From Bacteroidales bacterium UBA5281 (GTDB taxonomy: Bacteria > Bacteroidota > Bacteroidia > Bacteroidales > Lentimicrobiaceae), in contig DHSR01000020.1 in assembly GCA_002410555.1 (NCBI GenBank), forward strand, positions 62,001-126,000: a stretch of 64,000 bases of DNA, in the 5' to 3' direction. The position numbers were made by a program, and so were the translations under genes. Below, in pieces: positions 36,157 through 43,222 of the stretch. Below the pieces are notes generated by a model that saw only the letters and a list, made by a program, of their open reading frames with translations, did no database searches and had not been told where the DNA came from. Positions within the stretch are counted from its first letter, which is position 1; every line of letters begins with the position of its first letter.

Positions 36157-36729
36157 TTAGTTTTCGGGAAAGGCAGCATCAAAGCTGGTATCTTCCTTTT
36201 TAGTAAATATAGAAGTTATGAGCGAGAATATGGTGCCATAAAAAGTGAGTGATAACATAGAAATGATAGCCAGACCAATTGGAGTCATGGTTTTGGCAGA
36301 AAAACTCATCGCCTGGTCAATCTGATCTTCGGTCATTCCCCTGTCTGCCAGATTCTGAGCAGCGGTATCTAACATTTGATTGATCAATTCAGGATCAAAA
36401 AATTTAAAAAACACATACGTATATACAGCCATTACAACTCCCGCGACCAAACTAATAAGCGCTCCTGAAGCAAGACTTCTGCCATAGGTAATAAAACCCT
36501 GTGAATGTTTGTCACGATAAGCTATTGTACCTATAACTATACCTATTATGAGTACAATAAATGAAACAAAACTGACCCAGGACTCCTGGGAAAAACCAAA
36601 ACTGTAAAACAGCAATGACAGAAGAATATATCCTGCACCGGTTAACAGTCCATAACGTAATGCATTGTTAAACAGGCTCACTTTTGGTGGGTTGCCGCTA
36701 AAGGCGGTTTCATTTGTACTTGTTTCCAT
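36157..36729 (-). CDS. DUF4199 family membrane protein
   Basis: A 190-residue inner-membrane protein with four hydrophobic segments. The pattern IAYRDKHSQGFITYGRSLASG after two membrane spans is the hallmark of the Bacteroidota family DUF4199, often encoded just before a GT2 gene as here. Function unknown; the linkage suggests a role with the lipid-linked sugar transferase. A TACATTTG promoter box lies 23 bp upstream. Confidence 0.88.
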   Translation of the reverse strand: METSTNETAFSGNPPKVSLFNNALRYGLLTGAGYILLSLLFYSFGFSQESWVSFVSFIVLIIGIVIGTIAYRDKHSQGFITYGRSLASGALISLVAGVVMAVYTYVFFKFFDPELINQMLDTAAQNLADRGMTEDQIDQAMSFSAKTMTPIGLAIISMLSLTFYGTIFSLITSIFTKKEDTSFDAAFPEN

Positions 36730-36752
36730 TTGAAATGTGTTTTAAAGTTATG

Positions 36753-36760
36753 CAAATGTA
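36753..36760 (-). promoter_or_regulatory. Promoter -7 box for the DUF4199-GT2-GT4 unit
   Basis: Minus strand TACATTTG, exact TAnnTTTG match, 23 bp before the DUF4199 ATG. Confidence 0.55.
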
Positions 36761-36900
36761 ATAAATCCCTTTACCTACTCAAAAAATAAAATGAATTTAC
36801 GGTTACAATTCTCTAAAATGAAAACATCTCCCTCCTCATGCATGCGTAGGTATTTTTACATACGAATGCCGGTTTTCGACAGACAATTTTTTATATAAAA

Positions 36901-36931
36901 GTTGTTTTCAGGATAAAAAGTTGTATTTTTG
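36901..36931 (+). promoter_or_regulatory. Promoter of the SRP RNA gene
   Basis: GTTG at 36901-36904, 19 bp, then TATTTTTG at 36924-36931: the full Bacteroidota promoter with consensus spacing. The RNA starts 5 bp later. Confidence 0.85.
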
Positions 36932-36935
36932 CACC

Positions 36936-37033
36936 GGGTAAGTCTTATACGACCAGCTCCCATTTAACTCCCCCAGGTCAGGAATGAAGCAAGGGTACAA
37001 TGGTTGTAGCGGTGCGATGTAAGTAGCTTACCC
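36936..37033 (+). ncRNA. ffs: Signal recognition particle RNA, small bacterial type
   Basis: The Ffh-binding core GGTCAGGAATGAAGCA (about 36976-36991) is unmistakable. The ends pair, GGGTAAG (36936-36942) with CTTACCC (37027-37033), and a T-run at 37034-37039 forms the terminator. Length is about 98 nt, typical of the 4.5S-like form without an Alu domain. It works with Ffh and FtsY in membrane targeting. Confidence 0.93.
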
Positions 37034-37080
37034 TTTTTTATTGGCTTTATTTTGCTTATTTTTGTAAAAAATCCGGAGCC

Positions 37081-37692
37081 ATGTTATTAAAAGTATATCC
37101 CGAAAACCCCAATCCCCGTCACATACATACCGTGGTGGAATGCCTGATGGATGGAGGCATTATCATTTACCCCACTGATACAGTATATGGTCTTGGATGT
37201 GACATCTTTAAATCGAAAGCTGTTGAACGTATCGCATTGATTAAGGGCATCAAGGCCGAGAAGTCCAATTTTTCATTTATCTGCGATGATTTGAGTCAAC
37301 TCTCTGATTATAGCAAACCAATTCCCAACGAGGTATTTAGGTTAATGCGTAAAAACCTGCCCGGGCCTTTCACATTTATCCTGAATGCAAGTAATAACGT
37401 GCCCAAGCTTATACAGAGTAAGAAAAAAACGGTGGGTATCCGCATTCCCGATAATAACATTCCCAGAGTCATTGTTAAAGAACTGGGGCATCCCATCATG
37501 TCTACTTCTATTCATGATGATGATGAAATCATTGAATATACCACCGATCCGGAACTTATTTATGAAAAATACAGCAATCTGGTGGACATTGTGATAGATG
37601 GTGGTTATGGTGACAATGAACCTTCCACCGTAATTGACTGTACCGGGCCTGAACCGCTGATTATCCGTGAAGGCAAAGGCATCCTGATATAA
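37081..37692 (+). CDS. tsaC: L-threonylcarbamoyladenylate synthase (Sua5/YrdC family)
   Basis: Makes threonylcarbamoyl-AMP from threonine, bicarbonate and ATP for the t6A37 modification of tRNAs that read ANN codons. The 203-residue single YrdC domain shows GGIIIYPTDTVYGLGCD, RKNLPGPFTFIL, VGIRIPDN and STVIDCTG. There is no C-terminal Sua5 domain, so it is the short form. It is followed after 13 bp by a cupin gene and stands near tRNA-Lys(UUU), one of the tRNAs that carry t6A. Confidence 0.93.
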   Translation: MLLKVYPENPNPRHIHTVVECLMDGGIIIYPTDTVYGLGCDIFKSKAVERIALIKGIKAEKSNFSFICDDLSQLSDYSKPIPNEVFRLMRKNLPGPFTFILNASNNVPKLIQSKKKTVGIRIPDNNIPRVIVKELGHPIMSTSIHDDDEIIEYTTDPELIYEKYSNLVDIVIDGGYGDNEPSTVIDCTGPEPLIIREGKGILI

Positions 37693-37705
37693 AGCGGATG
37701 GGTTT

Positions 37706-38062
37706 ATGAAGGAATACAACAGCAAAACCACCGGCAACCTATTTGACCTAAACGGTATAGATCCCAATGGATCAGAATGGTTTGAGACACTCGCTTCAGG
37801 CAATAATCTGAGCATCGAACGCATTGTTTCACATGGGCAAATCACCCCAGGAAATCAGTGGTACAATCAGCAATCCGACGAATGGGTGGTATTATTACAG
37901 GGAGAAGCTACCCTGGAATTTCAGAATGGATCAATTATAAAATTGCATAAGGGCGACTATATTTTTATACCAGCCCACAAAAAACACCGCGTTAGTTATA
38001 CCAGCACTACCCCTCCCTGCATTTGGCTGGCCATTCATTTTTTAAATTTGAATCTACAGTAA
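37706..38062 (+). CDS. Small cupin-domain protein
   Basis: A 118-residue single cupin. The first motif reads GNQWYNQQSDEWVVLLQGEATLE, in pieces, and the second GDYIFIPAHKKHRV. A metal site is plausible from E/H residues in these motifs, though the first motif lacks the usual HxH pair (QWYNQQSDE). Function unknown; it may be a sugar or small-molecule binding protein. It is in line with tsaC, 13 bp apart. Confidence 0.85.
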   Translation: MKEYNSKTTGNLFDLNGIDPNGSEWFETLASGNNLSIERIVSHGQITPGNQWYNQQSDEWVVLLQGEATLEFQNGSIIKLHKGDYIFIPAHKKHRVSYTSTTPPCIWLAIHFLNLNLQ

Positions 38063-38112
38063 GCTGAAAATGTGAAAATTACCCTTTCAGGAGAAAAAAT
38101 TGTAAAAAAACA

Positions 38113-38143
38113 TTTGGAGATTAAACCAAAAGCACTACTTTTG
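38113..38143 (+). promoter_or_regulatory. Promoter of tRNA-Lys
   Basis: TTTG at 38113-38116, 19 bp, then TACTTTTG at 38136-38143. Both boxes and the spacing match the Bacteroidota consensus exactly. Confidence 0.88.
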
Positions 38144-38156
38144 CAGTCCCTTAAAC

Positions 38157-38229
38157 GATTCCGTAGCTCAGCAGGTAGAGCACATCCCTTTTAAGGATGG
38201 GGTCCTGGGTTCGAGCCCCAGCGGGATCA
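38157..38229 (+). tRNA. tRNA-Lys (anticodon UUU)
   Basis: A 73-nt cloverleaf: acceptor GATTCCG/CGGGATC with discriminator A, D arm in TAGCTCAGCAGGTAGAGCA, anticodon stem ATCC/GGAT with loop CTTTTAA (anticodon TTT at 38190-38192), and T arm with GGTTCGAGCC. CCA is not encoded. Its 3' end is the insertion site of the element to the right. Confidence 0.96.
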
Positions 38230-38282
38230 CAACCAACAACACAAACCACTTGTAAATCAATACTTTACAGGTGGTTTTTTCT
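38217..38282. repeat. Attachment site attL (overlaps tRNA-Lys 3' end and its terminator)
   Basis: 66 bp repeated at 44707-44772. The first 24 bp and the last 22 bp are identical; four mismatches fall between. The repeat starts in the T arm of the tRNA and covers its terminator, so integration leaves the tRNA intact. Confidence 0.92.
38243..38280 (+). terminator. tRNA-Lys terminator
   Basis: A 14-bp stem with one G-T pair, AAACCACTTGTAAA (38243-38256) with TTTACAGGTGGTTT (38264-38277), loop of 7, followed by T residues. A copy lies in attR. Confidence 0.85.
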
Positions 38283-38283
38283 T

Positions 38284-38305
38284 TTTACATACAAATCTAC
38301 ATACA
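38284..38305. promoter_or_regulatory. Left integrase arm-type sites
   Basis: TTTACATACA (38284-38293) and TCTACATACA (38296-38305), 12 bp apart, just inside attL. The same two decamers at the same 12-bp spacing occur at the other end of the element. Confidence 0.6.
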
Positions 38306-38383
38306 CTTTCGACAATTTACCCCCCTATTTTTGAGCAAAAATATACCCCGGTCAATTTAATGGCCGGGGGATGTTTGTAGTCT

Positions 38384-38640
38384 TTAAATCATTTCAGCAA
38401 TAAATAATACTTTCGGTTGGTACCCTTCTGAAATTCGCCTTAGCATCTCATCTGAAATCTGGGTAAGGTCTTCAATGGTTTTAACTTTTCCTGAATTGAT
38501 CTGGTCAATTTGTTGCGGTGTAAATTCTCCATTTATCAGTATATCGTTTCCGTTATCAGCTTCCACGATTGAAGTGTTACGGGTTCCATTTTACCGGCTG
38601 ATAAATCCCGGATTGTTTGGATTTTCTCTTTCTTATTCAT
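38384..38640 (-). pseudogene. Small element gene with one-base frameshift
   Basis: The ATG at 38640 overlaps the end of the preceding gene (translational coupling) and encodes MNKKEKIQTIRDLSAGK. One frame then breaks off. The continuation NGTRNTSIVEADNGND...FIAEMI lies in another frame and has no ATG. One extra A in the run at 38589-38592 (T on the plus strand) would join the two parts into an 86-residue protein. The second part looks like real coding sequence (NGEFTPQQIDQINSGKVKTI). This is either a true mutation or a homopolymer base error. Function unknown. Confidence 0.65.
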
Positions 38641-38854
38641 TTTTAGGTGGCATTTCTTTAACTCTAATATGAAATACTATGTCCTGGGGTAATACCTCAT
38701 CAGGGTATCCGGGATCAGCGCACGTGAGTACACCGTTCCTGTCAATCACTACAAAGGCTTTGCAATCCCGTTCATCTATTCCGGCCAATAACTTTTTGGC
38801 TTGGGTGATCTTGTTTTTTCGTGTCATTGGTTGCCTTATGGTTGCTTTTGTCAT
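38633..38854 (-). CDS. Hypothetical element protein, 73 aa
   Basis: A small soluble protein (KITQAKKLLAGIDERDCKAFVVIDRNGVLTCADPGY in pieces, DIVFHIRVKEMP). Its ATG overlaps the stop of the DUF5681 gene by four bases, and its own end overlaps the ATG of the next gene, so the three are coupled. I do not recognise the family. Confidence 0.65.
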   Translation of the reverse strand: MTKATIRQPMTRKNKITQAKKLLAGIDERDCKAFVVIDRNGVLTCADPGYPDEVLPQDIVFHIRVKEMPPKNE

Positions 38855-39129
38855 TGGTTGTTCTTTTTTAATCGGGTTATCAATTCATCAAGCTGTTCAT
38901 CGGTCAAACGCTCCAGTTCATGAAGGGGTGCCGGTAACACGTGTTTAAACAATCTTTCAATGAAGTTTAAACGGTCTTTTGGCTCCAATGATTCATAATC
39001 GGCCTGTAAGGTTTCCATATTTTTATCAATGAAGTCCTGTATCAGGTTTCTAATTTCATCGCTTGTTTTGTTCGGGGTGCCCTTGGGCCTGCCTTTGGGG
39101 TTCCCTGAAACGCCTTTTTCAAATTTCAT
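38851..39129 (-). CDS. DUF5681 domain protein (small-terminase-like)
   Basis: A 92-residue protein starting with the DUF5681 hallmark KGVSGNPKGRPKGTPNKT, then helices (EIRNLIQDFIDKNMETLQ, LNFIERLFKHVLP). Proteins with this start are common in phages and prophages next to terminase genes and are often annotated as terminase small-subunit-like. No large terminase is present here. If it works as a small terminase it could redirect helper-phage packaging; this is inference. It is coupled to the 73-aa gene by an ATGA overlap and lies 13 bp after the polymerase-like gene. Confidence 0.75.
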   Translation of the reverse strand: MKFEKGVSGNPKGRPKGTPNKTSDEIRNLIQDFIDKNMETLQADYESLEPKDRLNFIERLFKHVLPAPLHELERLTDEQLDELITRLKKNNQ

Positions 39130-39142
39130 ATCTCAACTGTTT

Positions 39143-40573
39143 TTAGCCTGTTGTTAACAGGGTGTCGGTTAATATTTGTTTAACTTCTTTCAATCGGTCA
39201 AGGTATGGCAGAAAGTGAGGTTTGCCGTTATTCGCCTTAATAGTTGAAAGGTGCCCATCAATAAATAAATTTATGTCCATTATGGTAGTGCACTGATTCA
39301 GCTTTATGGGTTGGGTTGGTAGTTCAATGCTTTTATAGTAGGTTTCCAGCTCTATAATATCCTTGCTCCAGTCATCGGGCTGCTCCTTTATAGGGTGTGC
39401 AATTCGTTCAGGTTTCGCCTCTCCGGTGGCCTGTGGCATCGTTTCGGGGTGCTGTGGTATATTGCACTGCAAAGGGGTTTCGGTGGCATGTGTGGCTTCT
39501 TTTACATTCAATTTATAGAAAGTAAATTCATCATCCAGCACACGCCTGAAAAGGCTTTCAGCTTGGTGCCTGTTCTGTTGCTTGCAAATTATTTCATCGT
39601 GCACCGATAAGAAAGGTATCCCGGATTCATTTAGCGATTGCCATACTTTACGCATTGTTTGCACTTCTGTTGATTGCAGTAACCAGGATAAATTTGAATA
39701 TGGTTTCGCCTTGCTGTGAGGGTTTCCCGGCTCATGGTTGCGCTTGTACGCATTGATCCATGTAATCCAATCAGCGGCACCAAACATCTCTGCAAGGCTG
39801 TTATTTGCCCGTGCGAATATTATTTCAAAAAATCGCTTCTTTCCCTGATCCCTTGTTTCAAGCCCTGCTGCCTGCTGTAATTTTATGTAAATATCTTCGC
39901 CCGATTCAATCCAGTTTGAAAAGTCATTCGCCCCGATCCGCTGGTGAAGTATCATTCCCAATAAAAGCGGCTGCATGGTGGTAACATCCAAACCAATGGT
40001 GGTTTGTCCATCAATTAGTAAGTTAGTCCGGTGGGTACGGTGAAAATTAGTTATCGGGGTATGTACTCGGCTGGCGAAGGCATCCACTGTAAAAAAGTAA
40101 TCCAGTCCGAAATTGCGATTCTGCAAAAAGAAATCAAAATAAGGTGTCGAAGGTGCGCCCGGTGGCAATGATACACGCATCAGGTGCCCTTGCATCAACT
40201 TCGTTTGTGGGCCATAATTAACCTTTTTAGGTTTGAGCAAACGCAAATCCAACGGCCATTTGTCGGGGTTGATAGCCCTATACATCAGCATTATTCTGCC
40301 TGAAATCGGGTTCATTTGTTCGGATATTTCCAGTTCATCGGCTGCGATAAGTTCTTCTAATGCCTGTTTTCTGGGGTTTTTAGGCCATACAAAGAAACGC
40401 TGTTCAATTTCCTTCTGGTCAATATGTACCACTTCGCCATCATCAATGCCTTTTAATCGGGTCTTCATGAATTGCAACGTTCGCACGTATGCCATAAATC
40501 CATGCTGGTTGATGGTCAACGCTCCTGCCTGTAAGGCCTTCGGTTTTGCGCTTGTTCTGTTATCTTTATTCAT
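39143..40573 (-). CDS. Replication protein with family-A-DNA-polymerase-like motifs
   Basis: A 476-residue soluble protein without an exonuclease domain. Three motifs occur in the order and context of family A polymerases: motif A-like GLDVTTMQPLLL (D196), a GEDIYIKL segment and motif B-like R241DQGKKRFFEIIFARAN, then motif C SVHDEIICK (H325-D326-E327) after the helix EVQTMRKVWQSLNESGIPFL. The D...QP form of motif A, in place of DYSQIELR, recalls diverged polymerase-like proteins of phages and plasmids. The two catalytic Asp positions (D196, D326) are kept. The first 110 residues may bind DNA, and the last 100 look low-complexity. It lies on the far side of the iterons from the RepA-like gene. 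Probable role: initiation or synthesis in element replication. Confidence 0.65.
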   Translation of the reverse strand: MNKDNRTSAKPKALQAGALTINQHGFMAYVRTLQFMKTRLKGIDDGEVVHIDQKEIEQRFFVWPKNPRKQALEELIAADELEISEQMNPISGRIMLMYRAINPDKWPLDLRLLKPKKVNYGPQTKLMQGHLMRVSLPPGAPSTPYFDFFLQNRNFGLDYFFTVDAFASRVHTPITNFHRTHRTNLLIDGQTTIGLDVTTMQPLLLGMILHQRIGANDFSNWIESGEDIYIKLQQAAGLETRDQGKKRFFEIIFARANNSLAEMFGAADWITWINAYKRNHEPGNPHSKAKPYSNLSWLLQSTEVQTMRKVWQSLNESGIPFLSVHDEIICKQQNRHQAESLFRRVLDDEFTFYKLNVKEATHATETPLQCNIPQHPETMPQATGEAKPERIAHPIKEQPDDWSKDIIELETYYKSIELPTQPIKLNQCTTIMDINLFIDGHLSTIKANNGKPHFLPYLDRLKEVKQILTDTLLTTG

Positions 40574-40595
40574 TGTTTTTGTTTAAGGTCAAAAT

Positions 40596-40701
40596 ATGCA
40601 AATGCAAAATACCTATACATATTTGCATTTGCATAAAGTTATGCAAGTGCAAATACATACCTTTTGTCCGTATGCAAATCGTATGCAAATCGTATGCAAG
40701 T
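40596..40701. repeat. Iteron-like cluster, probable replication origin of the element
   Basis: About nine copies of the octamer ATGCAAAT or close variants in 106 bp. Three are perfect 11-bp tandem units CGTATGCAAAT (40669-40679, 40680-40690) and CGTATGCAAGT (40691-40701), one helical turn each. Two 14-bp arms (40621-40634 and 40641-40654) form an inverted repeat with one mismatch and a 6-bp spacer. It lies between the RepA-like ATPase gene and the polymerase-like gene. Confidence 0.7.
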
Positions 40702-41844
40702 CTATTGTAAAGCATTGCTATACTGTTTATTAAGTCTGTAATTGTCATCTTCACCTTTTAAAATCATCTCATCGGCATTCATTAAGGCAAATATGCCTGC
40801 TGCTGTGCGCTCTTGGCACGCTTTTTTAATCATTATTTGCTTTATTGCCTTTTGCCGGCTGTAGGAATTCGGGCCTGAAAATATCTTTTCACATACTTTC
40901 CATGCATCAGCCATTTTTAATTCTGCCTTTTTATCGGGGTCTGATTCCATACTTTTAACTCCGCACCCTACATGGTAGCCATGTTCTTTGCTGTATTGAA
41001 ACATCAACTGTGGTATGTCTGCTTTCCCGGCATACCGTAATATCTTAGGCTCAATAAATGAAATGTCCCCTTCAGCTTTTACCATAATTATACCACCGCT
41101 TTTGCGCTGGCATTGGCTCCCGAAATGTCCACGTTCTTTGTCGCTGCCTGGGTTTGTGTGAACAATGATAAATACGGCTGTATGGTATTGAATTGCAAGT
41201 TCCTCAAAGTATTTTACCGCTGCATTTGACCGCTCTGGGTCGTTCACGTCCGCGATATAGTCCGCACCCCCATCAATCCATATTGAATGTATGCCGTTAA
41301 ATTTATCGCTGGCACCCTCACAAATGCCTGTTGTTATATCTGCATACTTATCAATGTCCAGTTGTCGGATATTATAAGAAAGGTAATGGTTCGGGCACGT
41401 GGTGAAATCAGCACGCTTCAGTATTGTTTTTACATTGCGCTGTTGTTTATGCCGGGCCTGTTCGGTATCAAAGTGAATAACGGCTTTTTTATCGGCATTG
41501 AATAACACTTCCACGCCTTCCAGTCCATCAGCTATTTGCCCCGTTTCACTAATTGCCGCACCTATTAACATACTTACAAATGCTGATTTTCCGCTTTTGC
41601 TGGCACCTGATATGGTGAATATGTCTTCAGCGGCTGCGATAATTTCACCGCTAATTTTTAGGACTGGTTGCGGCTCTGGTATCAGGGTTAAATCAGTGAT
41701 CCGCAAATATTCATATTCCGATAACTTGCTTGGTGCTCCATTCTGTACATAAAACTGCTGCAAGTCGGTTTCTGGTTGATCTATACTATTGTCGCCCGCT
41801 TCACCCATGGCCGAGTTGGCATCAAATACCGTTTTATCGTTCAT
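40702..41844 (-). CDS. RepA/RecA-fold AAA ATPase (element replication helicase)
   Basis: A 380-residue ATPase of the RepA-like hexameric helicase group. Walker A is GASKSGKS (80-87), Walker B IHSIWIDGG (D190), and the sensor segment FIIVHTNPGSDKERGHFGS is near 225-242. The N-terminal 60 residues are a linker and the last 80 a helical domain. It probably unwinds or loads at the neighbouring iterons. Its ATG overlaps the stop of the 83-aa gene (ATGA). Confidence 0.85.
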   Translation of the reverse strand: MNDKTVFDANSAMGEAGDNSIDQPETDLQQFYVQNGAPSKLSEYEYLRITDLTLIPEPQPVLKISGEIIAAAEDIFTISGASKSGKSAFVSMLIGAAISETGQIADGLEGVEVLFNADKKAVIHFDTEQARHKQQRNVKTILKRADFTTCPNHYLSYNIRQLDIDKYADITTGICEGASDKFNGIHSIWIDGGADYIADVNDPERSNAAVKYFEELAIQYHTAVFIIVHTNPGSDKERGHFGSQCQRKSGGIIMVKAEGDISFIEPKILRYAGKADIPQLMFQYSKEHGYHVGCGVKSMESDPDKKAELKMADAWKVCEKIFSGPNSYSRQKAIKQIMIKKACQERTAAGIFALMNADEMILKGEDDNYRLNKQYSNALQ

Positions 41845-42092
41845 CGCTTAACAGTATTTGAAGGTTCAACAATAGCCGGAAACATTTCGGGGTTGGTTGT
41901 GTAAAATCCCGCCCGGTGTTTTGAAATTGGGCAAATGCCTTTCCGCACCACTTCAATATGATTATGTTTCCGCTTTGGGTATTCGAGAAAGGATAGAAAC
42001 GTCCTTTGTGATTGTACCTGAAAATATGTATCTTTGCTCTTATTCTGATTGCCTTCCCCATCCCGCCCGGTGGGGTTTTTTTTATTTATCAT
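41841..42092 (-). CDS. Hypothetical element protein, 83 aa, coupled on both sides
   Basis: Start and stop both overlap the neighbouring genes by four bases (ATGA at 42089-42092 and at 41841-41844), which is strong evidence that it is translated. The protein is basic and polar (INKKNPTGRDGEGNQNKSKD near the start, YPKRKHNHIEVVRKG in the middle). I do not recognise it. A predicted antisense RNA starts within it and covers its first codons. Confidence 0.65.
   Translation of the reverse strand: MINKKNPTGRDGEGNQNKSKDTYFQVQSQRTFLSFLEYPKRKHNHIEVVRKGICPISKHRAGFYTTNPEMFPAIVEPSNTVKR
42005..42036 (+). promoter_or_regulatory. Plus-strand promoter inside the element, antisense to its genes
   Basis: TTTG (42005-42008), 20 bp, then TATCTTTG (42029-42036), followed by C. 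This is as good as the stable RNA promoters in this window. It points against the direction of all element genes. Confidence 0.65.
42043..42083 (+). ncRNA. Predicted ~40-nt antisense RNA
   Basis: Begins about 7 bases after the promoter box and ends at an intrinsic terminator: CCCCATC (42056-42062) with GGTGGGG (42069-42075), then eight T (42076-42083). The RNA would be antisense to the start of the 83-aa gene, ending about 6 bases short of its ATGA junction with the HTH gene. Small antisense RNAs of this kind control copy number or translation in plasmids. Confidence 0.5.
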
Positions 42093-42379
42093 TTGCGCCT
42101 CCGATCTTTAACAGTTGTCATTGCGCCACGCACTTTGTCGGGGTCAAACAACAATGTCCGGCCATCCTGCCAAAATTCAAACACTCCTTCGTTTTTGAGC
42201 TTCTGGGCTCTGGCAGGTGATACCCTTAAAAATGCTGCAAGTTCATGTATGCCTTTAATAAAGGGTTGCGGGGTCTGTTGAGTACTGACTTCATGATTTG
42301 ACAATGCTACTCTAACGGCATCGTAAATCAGCGATTTTAACGCTGTTTCATTGTAGGGAAATAAGCTAATTGCCTCCAT
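42089..42379 (-). CDS. Helix-turn-helix DNA-binding protein (DUF3853/excisionase-like)
   Basis: A 96-residue protein. The C-terminal half, GIHELAAFLRVSPARAQKLK followed by GRTLLFDPDKVRGAM, is a winged-helix fold of the excisionase/MerR-like type, as in DUF3853 proteins of Bacteroidota plasmids and islands. It could act as excisionase or as a regulator of the replication genes with which it is coupled (ATGA overlap to the 83-aa gene). It corresponds in position to the AlpA/Stl-type regulator of phage satellites. Confidence 0.78.
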   Translation of the reverse strand: MEAISLFPYNETALKSLIYDAVRVALSNHEVSTQQTPQPFIKGIHELAAFLRVSPARAQKLKNEGVFEFWQDGRTLLFDPDKVRGAMTTVKDRRRK

Positions 42380-42443
42380 AGTTTTTATGTATTGGTTGTG
42401 AAGGCAAATAAAGCGGGGGATTTTCGGGGATTTTACCCTAAAT

Positions 42444-42485
42444 AAAAAAAAAGCCTTAATGTATATCGCTATACATCAAGGCTTT
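42444..42485 (-). terminator. Terminator between the integrase side and the replication side
   Basis: A 16-bp stem with one mismatch, 42450-42465 with 42470-42485, loop TCGC. On the minus strand it is followed by a T-run. It separates the 219-aa gene from the HTH-replication unit. Confidence 0.85.
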
Positions 42486-42510
42486 ACAATTAAATGCAAG
42501 CTATTTATCC

Positions 42511-43170
42511 CTATTTTGTCACCTTTCTGCCTATTTTCTTGTAAATTTCATCATATTCAAGTTTATTTGATTTACCGGCTGTTGATTTTTGCCAATAGCA
42601 ATATTCAGAAAATACACGTGAAATTTCGTTTCGGTCAATTCCGGCTGAAAGTAATTTTCCTAAATCCTCCCATAAACTTTTTTTTGTACCTATGTAATTT
42701 AGTGAAATATATTGCTTATCATTTTTAGTAAGGTTATTCTTAAGGTTTTCAAGTTCAAGGCTTGTTAACGTGAACATATTATTCAGAATGTCATCAACTG
42801 ATAGGCCTTTCGGCTGGGTGCCATTATCATTACCTTTGCTTAGGTGCGCATCCAGTTCTTTTGTCCTAATTTGGCAGTATTCTGCTATGTGTTCCTGCTT
42901 TATGGCCAATAATCCTTTTTCGTCCAGTTCATCTGGGTACGCATAAATATGCCAATTAATAAAATTCATAAAATTATTAGGTAATATTAATCCCCTATGC
43001 TCGAGAAACGCCTTCATGCTGGCCAATTTGCTATTGGTGTTAACCTCCAATTCTGAAAATAAAATGCCTAATTGTTGGCTAATTACCTCCATTGCTTTTT
43101 CAGAATTACCTAAAAATCCTACCTGCTTAAAAAAAGCATCTGTTAACTGTTTTTCTTTACCTTTGTCCAT
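42511..43170 (-). CDS. Hypothetical element protein, 219 aa
   Basis: A soluble, mainly helical protein (FFKQVGFLGNSEKAMEVISQ, LLAIKQEHIAEYCQIRTKEL) with a C-terminal region KSLWEDLGKLLSAGIDRNEI...FSEYCYW that resembles parts of other Bacteroidota mobile-element proteins. No motif allows a function. It lies 52 bp downstream of the integrase gene and ends at a strong terminator, so it probably shares the integrase transcript. Confidence 0.65.
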   Translation of the reverse strand: MDKGKEKQLTDAFFKQVGFLGNSEKAMEVISQQLGILFSELEVNTNSKLASMKAFLEHRGLILPNNFMNFINWHIYAYPDELDEKGLLAIKQEHIAEYCQIRTKELDAHLSKGNDNGTQPKGLSVDDILNNMFTLTSLELENLKNNLTKNDKQYISLNYIGTKKSLWEDLGKLLSAGIDRNEISRVFSEYCYWQKSTAGKSNKLEYDEIYKKIGRKVTK

Positions 43171-43222
43171 ATCATTAATTTTATGCCCCGGTTTATGGCC
43201 TGCAAGCCTCCGGGGCTTTGTT

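Noticed and set aside
37342..37845. 167-aa minus-strand frame opposite tsaC and the cupin gene
   Set aside because: Crosses two recognised genes antisense and the tsaC-cupin gap; no promoter or family match.
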